Positions 55,377-64,000 of a DNA stretch of 64,000 nt are shown one piece after another. Below the pieces are notes generated by a model that was not told the DNA's origin, did not search any database, and saw only the letters and a program-made list of their open reading frames with translations. A program made the translations under genes and the position numbers. The first letter of the stretch is position 1. Every line of letters begins with the position of its first letter. The stretch spans positions 23,690,281-23,754,280 of the forward strand of contig NC_088867.1 of assembly GCF_032884065.1 (NCBI RefSeq). The letters are read 5' to 3'. The DNA comes from Artemia franciscana. Its lineage: Eukaryota; Arthropoda; Branchiopoda; Anostraca; Artemiidae.

Positions 55377-57020
55377 ATTAATTGTATGTATTTGCTTTCG
55401 GATTAATACTTTAGTTTGGAATTTTTCTTATGGGGATCAGATATAAAAAAAGGGTATGGAAAAGGTGTGATTACTAATGATGTACAATCATTTTCTATTC
55501 GATGCAGCTTAAACGCTGTGAAGATCAAAAATTCCAGGAAAACAGACGAGGGAACATCTTTTTTCGAGGGAACGAAAAAACTCGAGGGAAAAAATAGCTC
55601 TTTTTCTTTTCAGTGTGTTTTTTTCTTTTTGTAAGTCTGGCCCCTGAGTCTCTTTCATCAAGATATCCTGTAGCAAAACAATTCTCTCCTTGGTTCATAG
55701 TATATAATTGATCCATAGCAAATTATACATTACACTGGTAAGCAGAACTTGTTTTTAAATCTATTATTACTTTTGTTAAAATTTAACCAAGAAGTCTTGA
55801 TTGGTTAAAAAGTTCATTTCCTTGAGCCATGTATCAACCTCGTCAGAGAATGATTAAATCCCTCCATTTTTTTTTTAAATATCAGCTCAAAACTTGCGAA
55901 GAATTTTGTTCGGTTGAAACGCATAGGATTCTGACAAAGACCCTTTAGACTTTTCGCTGTTATTTTCAACTTTATAAATTCTTCGAGATATCCTGTTAGG
56001 CTGTTAAAAAAATCTCAACGGTTTGTCGAGGCATTTCGCTCTAAAAAGATATTTTAGATAGTTCAGAAAAGTCACCTGCGGAATGTTGAAGTTTCTACAA
56101 TTTTATTTTCGATTACCTTCTATATTTCAAAATTTTTACCAATTTTTCTGAGGCTATTTGATGCGTTCCCCCTCCAAAATAAAATCCCGTTGACGCTCTT
56201 GGTCGTAGGTATCAAAGTTTTTAGGCCTACTTATATCAAACAATTCCATAGCATGGTTAAGGTGCATCAGAAATAATATCACTACTTACTACATTTGAAA
56301 CTCTTTAATTTTAAAATTTAGTTGCAGAGAAGCAGCTTAAAACACGAAATCCTTAGTTGTGAAACGGCGATCCATTTGAAACCAAAATGATATGATGCAA
56401 GAGACTGATTTCGAATACATACCTCTAATTTTAGTAGCGCTGCCTAGGTTGTTTCAGTGTTTTCTGCTTTGCAGCTTTTTATAATCTTTATTTGTTGTTT
56501 AAAGACAATAAAGAATATTACGTTTCTTTTTATTGAAACATAACTTTGCCAAAAAGGGCCGGGTAAAATAGCTGAAAATTAAATAAAATGGAATTCTCAA
56601 ACATTGGGCTTCAGGAGCGATTACACCATGCGATGTAATTTAGTGCAGGGTTTTGTTTCTGTTGCTATTTTTTAAAGAGAAAATGCACGTGTACAATGCT
56701 CATTTTATAAGGTATTTGCGGGTCGAAGCACTTTATTTTATTCCGTTTAAGTAACATTACCGGCCTGCTCAAAAATGAACACTAACATGGATCTATATTC
56801 CTTTGTGTGTACATATTATAAATATGTTTTAAAATTAATTCAAATAAACGTATAATAAAACCAAACCCAGTTCTACATTATGATTAATATCTGTATCTGT
56901 TGATGATTTGAATACTTCTGAAGACTCAAAATATATGTTTAATGCTAAACGGAAGGATTCTCTGGATGAGTTTTAATCTAAAGATGATATTTACCTAATG
57001 TACTATTTACCTCTGTTAAC
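55377..57020. other. No gene recognised
   Basis: A/T-rich DNA between the convergent ankyrin and HDAC genes. Short frames only. Confidence 0.4.
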
Positions 57021-57026
57021 TTTATT
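57021..57026 (-). promoter_or_regulatory. Polyadenylation signal of the HDAC gene
   Basis: Minus-strand AATAAA begins about 11 bp after the HDAC stop, giving an unusually short 3' UTR. No genomic poly-A tract follows it. Confidence 0.5.
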
Positions 57027-57037
57027 AGTCTGCTGAC

Positions 57038-58324
57038 TCATTCGTTTGTATAGCTATTGCATAATTTATAGTATTGTCTTAGTTTTTCTGTGACTTCTTC
57101 CAGCATCTTCATAGTTGTTTCGCTTACTGGTGGCCAATAATCATCTCTAGTTGGAAATGGAGGTCCATCTTGACAGTGCTTGGCAACATTTAGCTCAATT
57201 TCTTCAATTTCTGTCGGACTCTTCAATGGAGATACGTCGAACTTCCAATTATCTTTGAGTAACACCTTTATCCTCTTTGAAACATCTTTTAAAGTTTGAG
57301 AAACATTTTGTTTTTGTTCTGGCAACGGTGGAAGCGGGAAATTCAAGAGGGTGTTAATTGAAGCTAATACACAGTGACTAAGAGCTTTAATACAGTATCC
57401 ACCCTCCAGAATCAAAGCTAGTTTATTTTCACTTATTTTCATTAATTTTTGGCATAGCAACGCAAAACATTGGGGTGTAACCTGCATCTGTCCTTTGGGA
57501 TCACCTAATGCAGAGTCAAAACCAGCTGATACTATAATGAGCTCAGGAATGTACTGCTTTGCTATTGGCTCAAGTATTTCTTCAAATATATGAATATAGT
57601 CCATATCTCCACAGCCCACGCTGTTTAATGGAATATTGATGTTAAATCCAGTGCCTTCTCCCTTACCAATATAGTCGTAATTAGACTCTCTCAGATGTGG
57701 CCAAAATTTTGCATTTTCATATCGGTGAATTGAAAAATATACAACCCTTGGGTCTTCATAAAATGCTCTTTGTGTTCCTTGTCCGTGGTGTATATCCCAG
57801 TCTACAATTAATATGCGAGTGAGTCCGTAACTTTCTAAAGCGACTTTTGCTGCTATTGCTATATTGTTCAAAAAGCTGTAACCACCGAATTCGTTGTGAG
57901 TAGCGTGGTGACCCGGTGGTCGTACCAATGCAATTCCATTTTTTATTTTTTCTTGGATTACTGCCTCGACCAACGTGACTGAACAGCCAGCAGCCAGCTT
58001 TGCTGCTCGGGAAGTATGAGCATTAAAATACACCGAATCATAATGAGAAGAAAATTCTTCCAAGTTGTCTACTCCATCCTGCGTATTTTCTAGTAGTTGC
58101 AAATGACTTTGCGAATGTACTTTTAGGATTTCTTCGTTAGTAGCTTCTCGAGATGGTAAGACATGGCATTTTTTCAGAGTGTTACTTTCTTTCAATAAAT
58201 CTAGGCAAGACTGGAACCTTCCTGGACACTCTGGGTGCGTAGTATCCCATTCGCATTCGTGTTTCATCATATCCTCGTGGTAAACAATGCCAGTTTTACT
58301 CATTCTAGAAGAGAAAACGCGCAT
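57038..58324 (-). CDS. Class IIb histone deacetylase (HDAC6/10-like), single domain, intronless frame
   Basis: The 428-codon frame holds one complete deacetylase domain. It removes acetyl groups from lysines of histones or, for the HDAC6/10 type, tubulin or polyamines. Visible are GIVYHEDM (12-19), catalytic H139/H140 (RPPGHHA), zinc ligands D177 and H179 (DWDIHHGQG) and D270 (SAGFDSALGDP), and catalytic Y310 (EGGY). The second domain and ubiquitin-binding zinc finger of full HDAC6 are absent. No introns interrupt it, while a similar segment at 53455-53626 looks like a spliced exon, so this may be a retrocopy. However TTTTCTCTTCTAG lies just before the second ATG (58303), so an upstream exon is possible and translation may start at MSKTGI. 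No signal peptide or membrane segment. Confidence 0.88.
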   Translation of the reverse strand: MRVFSSRMSKTGIVYHEDMMKHECEWDTTHPECPGRFQSCLDLLKESNTLKKCHVLPSREATNEEILKVHSQSHLQLLENTQDGVDNLEEFSSHYDSVYFNAHTSRAAKLAAGCSVTLVEAVIQEKIKNGIALVRPPGHHATHNEFGGYSFLNNIAIAAKVALESYGLTRILIVDWDIHHGQGTQRAFYEDPRVVYFSIHRYENAKFWPHLRESNYDYIGKGEGTGFNINIPLNSVGCGDMDYIHIFEEILEPIAKQYIPELIIVSAGFDSALGDPKGQMQVTPQCFALLCQKLMKISENKLALILEGGYCIKALSHCVLASINTLLNFPLPPLPEQKQNVSQTLKDVSKRIKVLLKDNWKFDVSPLKSPTEIEEIELNVAKHCQDGPPFPTRDDYWPPVSETTMKMLEEVTEKLRQYYKLCNSYTNE

Positions 58325-60290
58325 TGAAATACAAGTGTAATTAGAAAAGACAGGAGAAGAGAAAATAAAGACTACTTGACATAAGGAGTGACTTTGACTC
58401 TACCTTCATCTTGTCATAGGCTTTTTGAAATAATTGTTGTTTTATCTGGTTTTAGCCATATTTATATCTTATCTAGTTTTTTTTTCTTTTTTTTTTTGGG
58501 GGGGGGGTGGTTACTTTTATAGGCCTTGTTAACTAGGTCCAGGTAGACTTCTTTTGGTTTTCTCAGACTAATTAATGGCTTTTTGTTTTTAAAGTAATAT
58601 CTATTTAATTCCCTTTATTTTTCACGAAAATTTACCAGTTTTGAAGGACTCTGAAAGACAAACGAGAAAATAAAGTTAAATAACAAATCATTTAACAGAC
58701 CCTAGGATAACTAAGCCTCTAAAAAGGGGTCTGCCACAGCCAAATAGAAACAGCATTAATAAAGGCATCTTAAAAAGGATAAAATCTAGACCTGAAAGAA
58801 ATACGAAGGCAAATTATCCTAGGATCAGTGATTTAATCAAGGAACTTGGCCTTCGTATTTACTTAAGATTTTAATTTTGTCCTTTATGGGATGACTGTAT
58901 TGCTGCTGCCTCTATTTTTTCTATTTCTTTTTGCTCACCAGTTTCAAAATAATTCTCATTTTCTATAGAATTCCTAATTCATTGTAAGTTATCATTGGTA
59001 ATCTAATATCTGAAATTACGCCAGCCCTAATCAGTGCTTACGAAATCAGCTAAATATGACGCGGCCCCTTATCGGCCTCGAAGCTTTTTGTCGATGTTTC
59101 CGAATACTTATAACTGAGAAATCCTTTATTTGTTAGAGTACTGTTTTTCAATGTGGGTTCTGGCCACGGAATTCTGTAGAATGGCATTTCTCCAAATTAT
59201 AGTTTGGTGTTGAAATTGATGATGATCTTTAAGAAGTGTCGAAAAACAACCATTTCTAATTTTAATCTAAACAGAAAGAAATTCTCATGGGAGAAAAGTT
59301 TTATTTTACGAAAACTTCTGAAAAGTGGACTCTCTTACAAGAAACAGAAACTGTCCTTTTGATTTTTTTTCATTTTCACTAGAATGTTTTATTCTTCATT
59401 TACCGTTACAATGTCAACTAAAAAAAGCAGTTCTGGAATAGACTTGTTCTAGAATGGAGTTTTGAGATAGATTTAAGATAATTTTGTCACAGTGACTTTG
59501 GAGGATTATCCAAAACTATGAACAGTAGTTTTGAGATAGATGACATTTACTCTTAAAATAGAGTTTTTTTTAAGTCCGTGATAATAACAAATTTAGGATT
59601 CAGGGATCTTCCATCGTCAAAATTTTGGGGAATTCTTGTTGCTTGTTTCAAACCTTTATTTCTTTGGTGGTCATTCAAGTTTCGAAAAAGAAGGACATAT
59701 TTTGGCTGAGTATTTCGAATAATCTACCATCGGAACTAAAAAGCAAGTTGAAGTGTGTTGCGAGACAAACACTTTTGTTTTGTGTGCTTGTTGTGCTTTG
59801 TTGCCACTTCAGTAGCTTTTGTTGTGATTTCAGTAGCTTTTGTGTACGAGCCTGATAAAATTTGCCTGATTTTCGAAAAAATAGAGGGTGGAATTCCCCG
59901 AAAGTCAAGAAATCCTATTGAAAATTGCACCATCAGATTTAACGTATCAGTAAACCCTGTTGTAGAGGTTTCGAGCTCCCATCGGCAAAAATGTGAAATG
60001 TTGTATTTTTTACCAGAAGATAGATAATGGATGAGTTTTTAGGCTATTTTTCTTCTTTGCTCTTCCATGTGTGACTGCGTTGAACCAAGGTTCGAGAATA
60101 TTAGGAAATGGTTCATCTGAACTGAAAGTAGAAGTTCTAGTGCCCGTTTTAAGTAACGGAAAAAATTGGAGAGCAATAAGCCCTCCTCCCACGCACTTTT
60201 TCCCCTAAGTCGTCCAATCAAAATTTTTGGATAGCCGTTTTGTTCAGTATAGTTAAAAGGTTCAATAACTATGCCTTTGGGGATGACATG
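58325..60290. other. No gene recognised
   Basis: Contains a T/G homopolymer stretch (58.48-58.51 kb) and a short duplication of TTCAGTAGCTTTTGT (59.81-59.85 kb). Several medium-length frames overlap on both strands near 59.7-60.0 kb without recognisable motifs. Confidence 0.4.
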
Positions 60291-60356
60291 AAACTCCAAA
60301 GACCCTAGAAGAGGGGCCTTAAGAAACTCCAAAGACCCTAGAAGAGGGGCCTTAAG
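60291..60356. repeat. Perfect 33-bp tandem duplication
   Basis: Two identical units begin AAACTCCAAAGACCCTAG and end GGGGCCTTAAG, at 60291-60323 and 60324-60356. No difference between copies, so it is recent or an assembly artefact. Confidence 0.95.
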
Positions 60357-60419
60357 TTACGAAATTTGTCTATTGTTTACATGTAGTATTTTTCATTGAA
60401 AGTATAAAGACATTCTTCT

Positions 60420-61090
60420 GGGGGAATTTTCCATGGATGGATTTTTATTCTGGGGCGAATTTACCAGGAGAAATTTTATACGGGGGGAACTTGCCAGAAT
60501 TCATCTATGGAGTTCACTTTGTTTGTCTTACTTTCTCGTTAATGACTCCATTTTACATGTGGAGGTGCTCCGGGGGAAATTTTCCATGGGAGGAAAATTC
60601 TCCATAGGGGAATAATCAACAGGAGCATTTCTCCGTTGGGAAATTTTCTGCGGGAGAAACTTTCCGCTGGGAAAATTGTTTTTACAAGGGGGATTCCACC
60701 ATGATCTGAAGAATGAATAACAATTAAAAAAAATAAAAGCGTCTTTTTTCAAATAAAAGCGTGCTAAGGAGTATCTTTTTAGGTAGAATCATCATTAAGA
60801 TAATTCCGGGGGAATTGGCAGCGAGGATGGATATGTCCGGGTGTAACTTTCTAGAGAGAAGGATTTTAAGAAGCAAGAACTTTCCATAGACAAATTTTCG
60901 TGGGGGATTTTTCATGGAGGAGGTGGTGGATTTCCTTGGATTATTTGAAAAACGATAAGGGATTAAATAAAAAACAAGTTTTTTCTTCTGAAAGCAGGAG
61001 AAACATAAAAAAAAATAAAGGGAACAGAAATTATTCCTATATGAGGGGGTCTGCCCCCTTCTCGATACTCCGCTTTTTACGCTACACTGT
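60420..61090 (-). repeat. R1 copy, minus orientation
   Basis: GGGGGAATTTTCCATG-type blocks (reverse of the R1 core near 8.3 kb), an A/T stretch and the head at 61.02-61.09 kb (CCTATATGAGGGGGTCTGCC, then CTCCGCTTTTTACGCTA). The tail hairpin is absent. Confidence 0.5.
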
Positions 61091-61489
61091 CGACCTAGGC
61101 TTCAAACCTTCTGACCATTGTATTTTTATATACTTAACTTGATGGTGTGATTTTCATCAAGATCACTCGCTCTTTTGTGGTTGCTCTTTTTTCAAAATCA
61201 AGTAAATTTTCCCAAGCTCGTAAACGCCTTCAATACTTCCCAGAATTTCTGCTCGAATATGCTTCGGCACTGTTCGGGCCACAAGCCTGTTTTATTAATT
61301 CAAATTCTACAGCTTGGCACTTTCCAGTACCAAGGTATTTTTTCTTACTGAAAAGAACACTATATTCTTAAGTTTTCATTTTGAATGAACCCCTTTATAG
61401 TAATCTAAGACTACTAGTTCGGTAAGATCCCCCTAAAAAACAAAAATACTGCACATGCTTGAACATCCTTCCGTGGCAAAAATATGAAT

Positions 61490-61778
61490 TTCATGATATT
61501 AGATAGTAGCTGCAAGGTTCTCAAACATACTGAATTCCATTATATAGCTTTGTTAAGATCACGCACTCTTTAATGGAGGGCTTTAACCCCTTTTCTAAAA
61601 TGTTGCAAGTTTTCAAATGCTAATAGCTTTTGATGAGCAACCTCAAAGTCAATAAATGTTGCAAGTTTAAAATCAGCACAAGCAACTTTGATATTGCAGT
61701 CAAAACTTTGTTTTTTCTTCGAGTTATGTTTCCATTGACAATGGTCGTTCTTTACTTGCAGTTTGTTAGTACAAACTG
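61490..61778 (+). repeat. R1 tail fragment with terminal hairpin
   Basis: It follows the R1 order (TTGTTAAGATCACGCACTC, GGGCTTTAACCCC, CTTTTGATGAGCAA) and ends in CAGTTTGT-TAGT-ACAAACTG at 61759-61778, a perfect 8-bp stem. A related fragment lies just upstream at 61.14-61.22 kb. Confidence 0.55.
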
Positions 61779-62439
61779 TTTAATCAGATGTGAGGGAGGC
61801 TACCAGTGCCTCTTCCAGCACCTGATTTTCACATTCAACTTTAATATTCGTATAAAATTGCTTTAAGTATTACAATCATCCTTAAAGAATGATATGTCTT
61901 CGAGTGTTTCTAGGAGGGGAGGGGGGTCTGAGAAAGCAAGAATTCATCAGTTTCATGTTTTCTAAGGGATTTATTCCGAAAAATCTTTTTGTGGTATACC
62001 CCAATGGTCACTGCCAAGAGAAGAGGACTGAGGAGGGCAATACCCCCCAGGAAAACAAGAAAACCTTAAAAAAGTTGAAAAAAGGAAGATGAGAAAGTTC
62101 AGTAAGAGAAATTCAAATTTTTTAAACTTGAGTTTCAGTAAAAGCAAAGATCCTGGTTCCACTTGCTCGTCCTGAGAAATCTCCTTTTGGTAGTCATGAT
62201 ATCACTCCCTCTGTCTCTCTCCTTTTCAACAAGAAAGTATATGAATATAATTATTTATGTTAATTTTAAATATTTCTGCAATTAGAGGGGTGCTTGCACC
62301 CTAAAATAGGCATACTGATTTTGCCCAGAAATATTCTTTGGAATGAAGGAAAATTATCAAACTTATCAAATTTATAAAAAATTGTCAAATTTTACTATAC
62401 ATTTTCGATAATTCTAAATCAATTGGCTGTCTGAGAATT

Positions 62440-62850
62440 TTGGCTGAATTGAAACGTGTAGTTTTATGCCAAAATACGGCATAAAACACCTCGCAATCTC
62501 TTTTTTGACTTATGAAGTAATATAACTTTTGCCTTTCCGTTTAAATGAACCCTTTCTCGATATTCTAGGGCTATCGGTTTTGATGAGATCATTGCTTGTG
62601 TAAGGAAACCCGAAAAACAAAAACAAATAATACACGTCCATGACCATCCTTCTCGCAAAAAAAAAAGTGAAATTTTATGTTCAGTAGAAGGGTACTTGAA
62701 ACTTATGCAATTGGGCTCCCTGATATGCCAAATTTGATGGTTTAGTTTTCATCCGGATTGATCCAGTTTTGCAGGCATTTTTCCTTTTTTCTTTAAATTA
62801 GCAAAATATTCTCAGGATCATGGCTTTGGTGATTTAACTTTTAAACTTGA
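62440..62850 (+). repeat. R1 core fragment
   Basis: Shares CTCGATATTCTAGG, the A-run after AAGGAAACCCG, CATGACCATCCTTCTCGC and GATGGTTTAGTTTTCATC with the other copies. Tail lost. Confidence 0.45.
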
Positions 62851-63023
62851 AGGAATTTACATACTTAGAATAACCACAAGACGCCAATACACAAATTCTT
62901 TCTTTTTTTTTTCTTTTTGTTACTGTCGACAAGACTTGCCCCCGCTTGCTACCAGGAATTGTTTGATTGGCTTGGAACTTTGAAAGATGTTAGGGGGCCA
63001 AGAAAATTTTATTATTTTTACAG

Positions 63024-63130
63024 CCAGAAGTTCGCCAAGGGAAATTTAGTGTGCTCAAAGCTAGGTTGGGTCTTCGTGAGCGAGTAGTTCAAAAATGGAA
63101 CCCAGAAAGGAGTTTTTCCACATTTGCAGT
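63024..63130 (+). other. Exon-like open segment, doubtful
   Basis: Acceptor TTATTATTTTTACAG ends at 63023. The plus frame reads PEVRQGKFSVLKARLGLRER and VVQKWNPERSF, which faintly recalls a homeodomain recognition helix (R.VVQ.W) but lacks the WFQNR core. No good donor follows. Confidence 0.2.
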
Positions 63131-64000
63131 CCGTGTTTGCTTGATTAAATGTTTTGTTTTGATAGCCGTTGATAGGCCATTAACCGTGCTCTAAATTATA
63201 CCTAATTTAATGGTGTTCATAATCAAACTTACGTTCCCAATGGCCTCGTAAAAAAATATGGTCACTTGTTTTGATCCAATGCCAAAGATAACTGAAATTA
63301 TTTACTCTATTCTTATGCAATTTGCCCAAACATGGAGATAAAAGAAACAAGTCACGTCTCTCGCTCTTTTAAATTATATCTGATTCATAGATTCCAGATA
63401 CGTTAATCAGGTATACACCTGAAATTAATTTTTGCTATTAATAGTCATCTGTCTTTACAGAGCTTTTCAATTTATTTCCTTCAGTGGCTTACTCCAAAGG
63501 GTTATTTTAGTTTTTATTGGGGGGGGGGATAGGCTGATATGCAGGCTCTACTTGATAAATATGCTGGTACTAGAAAAAGTAGGCTATAAACGACATTTAT
63601 GGATATTAAAGGAGAATTTTACAACGTTTATTGGCTGCTGTTAATGGAAAGTTTGTTGGAGATAGGTCTTCCGATCCTACTTGTGTTAGTTTTGGTTCAA
63701 ATATATATGTTTACTAGGCTAGATGTGAGAGCTAGTAGGGATGTTTTGACGATAGTTAGAGGATACAAAGTTTTTAAACAAAGTTGTACACTGTCACTGA
63801 ATCGCTCCGCCTGTTTATAGGTTCAGCAGGGGCGTTTATGGAAGACAAGGAGGCGTCGATGGCGAGTTAAGAAATTGTATCCCTTTGTAATGATGTTGTT
63901 TTGGCTGCATCTGATCTGTTAGGTTTGGTTAGGTTGCAATTTTGCATTTTTGGCTGCAGATCCACGAAGGAACCTTCAGGAATTATTTGATATTTTAGGG
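63131..64000. other. No gene recognised
   Basis: Contains a G-run at about 63520-63529 and short frames at 63.43-63.82 kb without motifs. Confidence 0.35.

Noticed and set aside
63024-63130. Homeobox exon
   Set aside because: Only R.VVQ.W matches; the WFQNR core is absent and there is no donor, so I kept it only as an exon-like segment.

Overview
This window is eukaryotic: coding sequence occurs as short exons with GT/AG borders and AATAAA signals, and most of the DNA is transposon-derived. It contains fragments or copies of Helitron, hAT, Ty3/gypsy, LINE, Penelope-like and tRNA-derived SINE elements, plus long (TA)n tracts. The animal-type HDAC6-like and ankyrin proteins and the repeat spectrum suggest an arthropod. 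A crustacean such as Artemia is my guess from repeat style, and the window alone cannot prove it. A 100-N scaffold gap lies at 35638-35737.

Layout. 1-13 kb: the 3' end of an unidentified plus-strand gene (exons 1650-1730 and 2867-2980), copies of one dispersed repeat family (called R1 here), a Penelope-like relic, and two inverted foldback elements (11.87-13.08 kb). 13.5-17.4 kb: a LINE relic, then a 5'-truncated Ty3/gypsy element on the minus strand with a short 3' LTR and a nearly intact pol. 18.4-19.0 kb: three tandem copies of a 191-bp unit. 19.6-20.4 kb: small exons and an inverted duplicate. 21-27.6 kb: R1 copies carrying a LINE (minus), a hAT element with terminal repeats and an 8-bp target duplication, and an array of seven diverged ~280-bp units.

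28-49.7 kb: a gene resembling RNA polymerase III subunit RPC9 (POLR3I/CRCP), read as exons 28018-28147, 35738-35882 and 49615-49689. Its introns are filled by one Helitron family in both orientations. Autonomous-derived copies keep a basic-repeat N-terminus, a zinc finger and a Pif1-type helicase. Non-autonomous copies keep the 5' end, a minisatellite, T/A-rich low-complexity DNA, a decayed helicase tail, (TA)n and a GC-rich hairpin ending in CTAG. SINEs, tRNA-like 80-mers and a second LINE lie among them, and two possible exons of an unknown minus-strand gene sit inside the last intron.

50.7-53.4 kb: another Helitron cluster with a higher-order tandem duplication. 53.4-58.3 kb: a lone HDAC exon, a plus-strand ankyrin-repeat gene, and an apparently intronless, catalytically complete HDAC6/10-like gene. 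58.3-64 kb: R1 fragments and unassigned DNA.

The cellular genes share no pathway that I can see. The strongest story is structural: a small Pol III subunit gene stretched over more than 21 kb by nested Helitrons whose hairpin terminators exist in several states, with possible exon capture in one copy.
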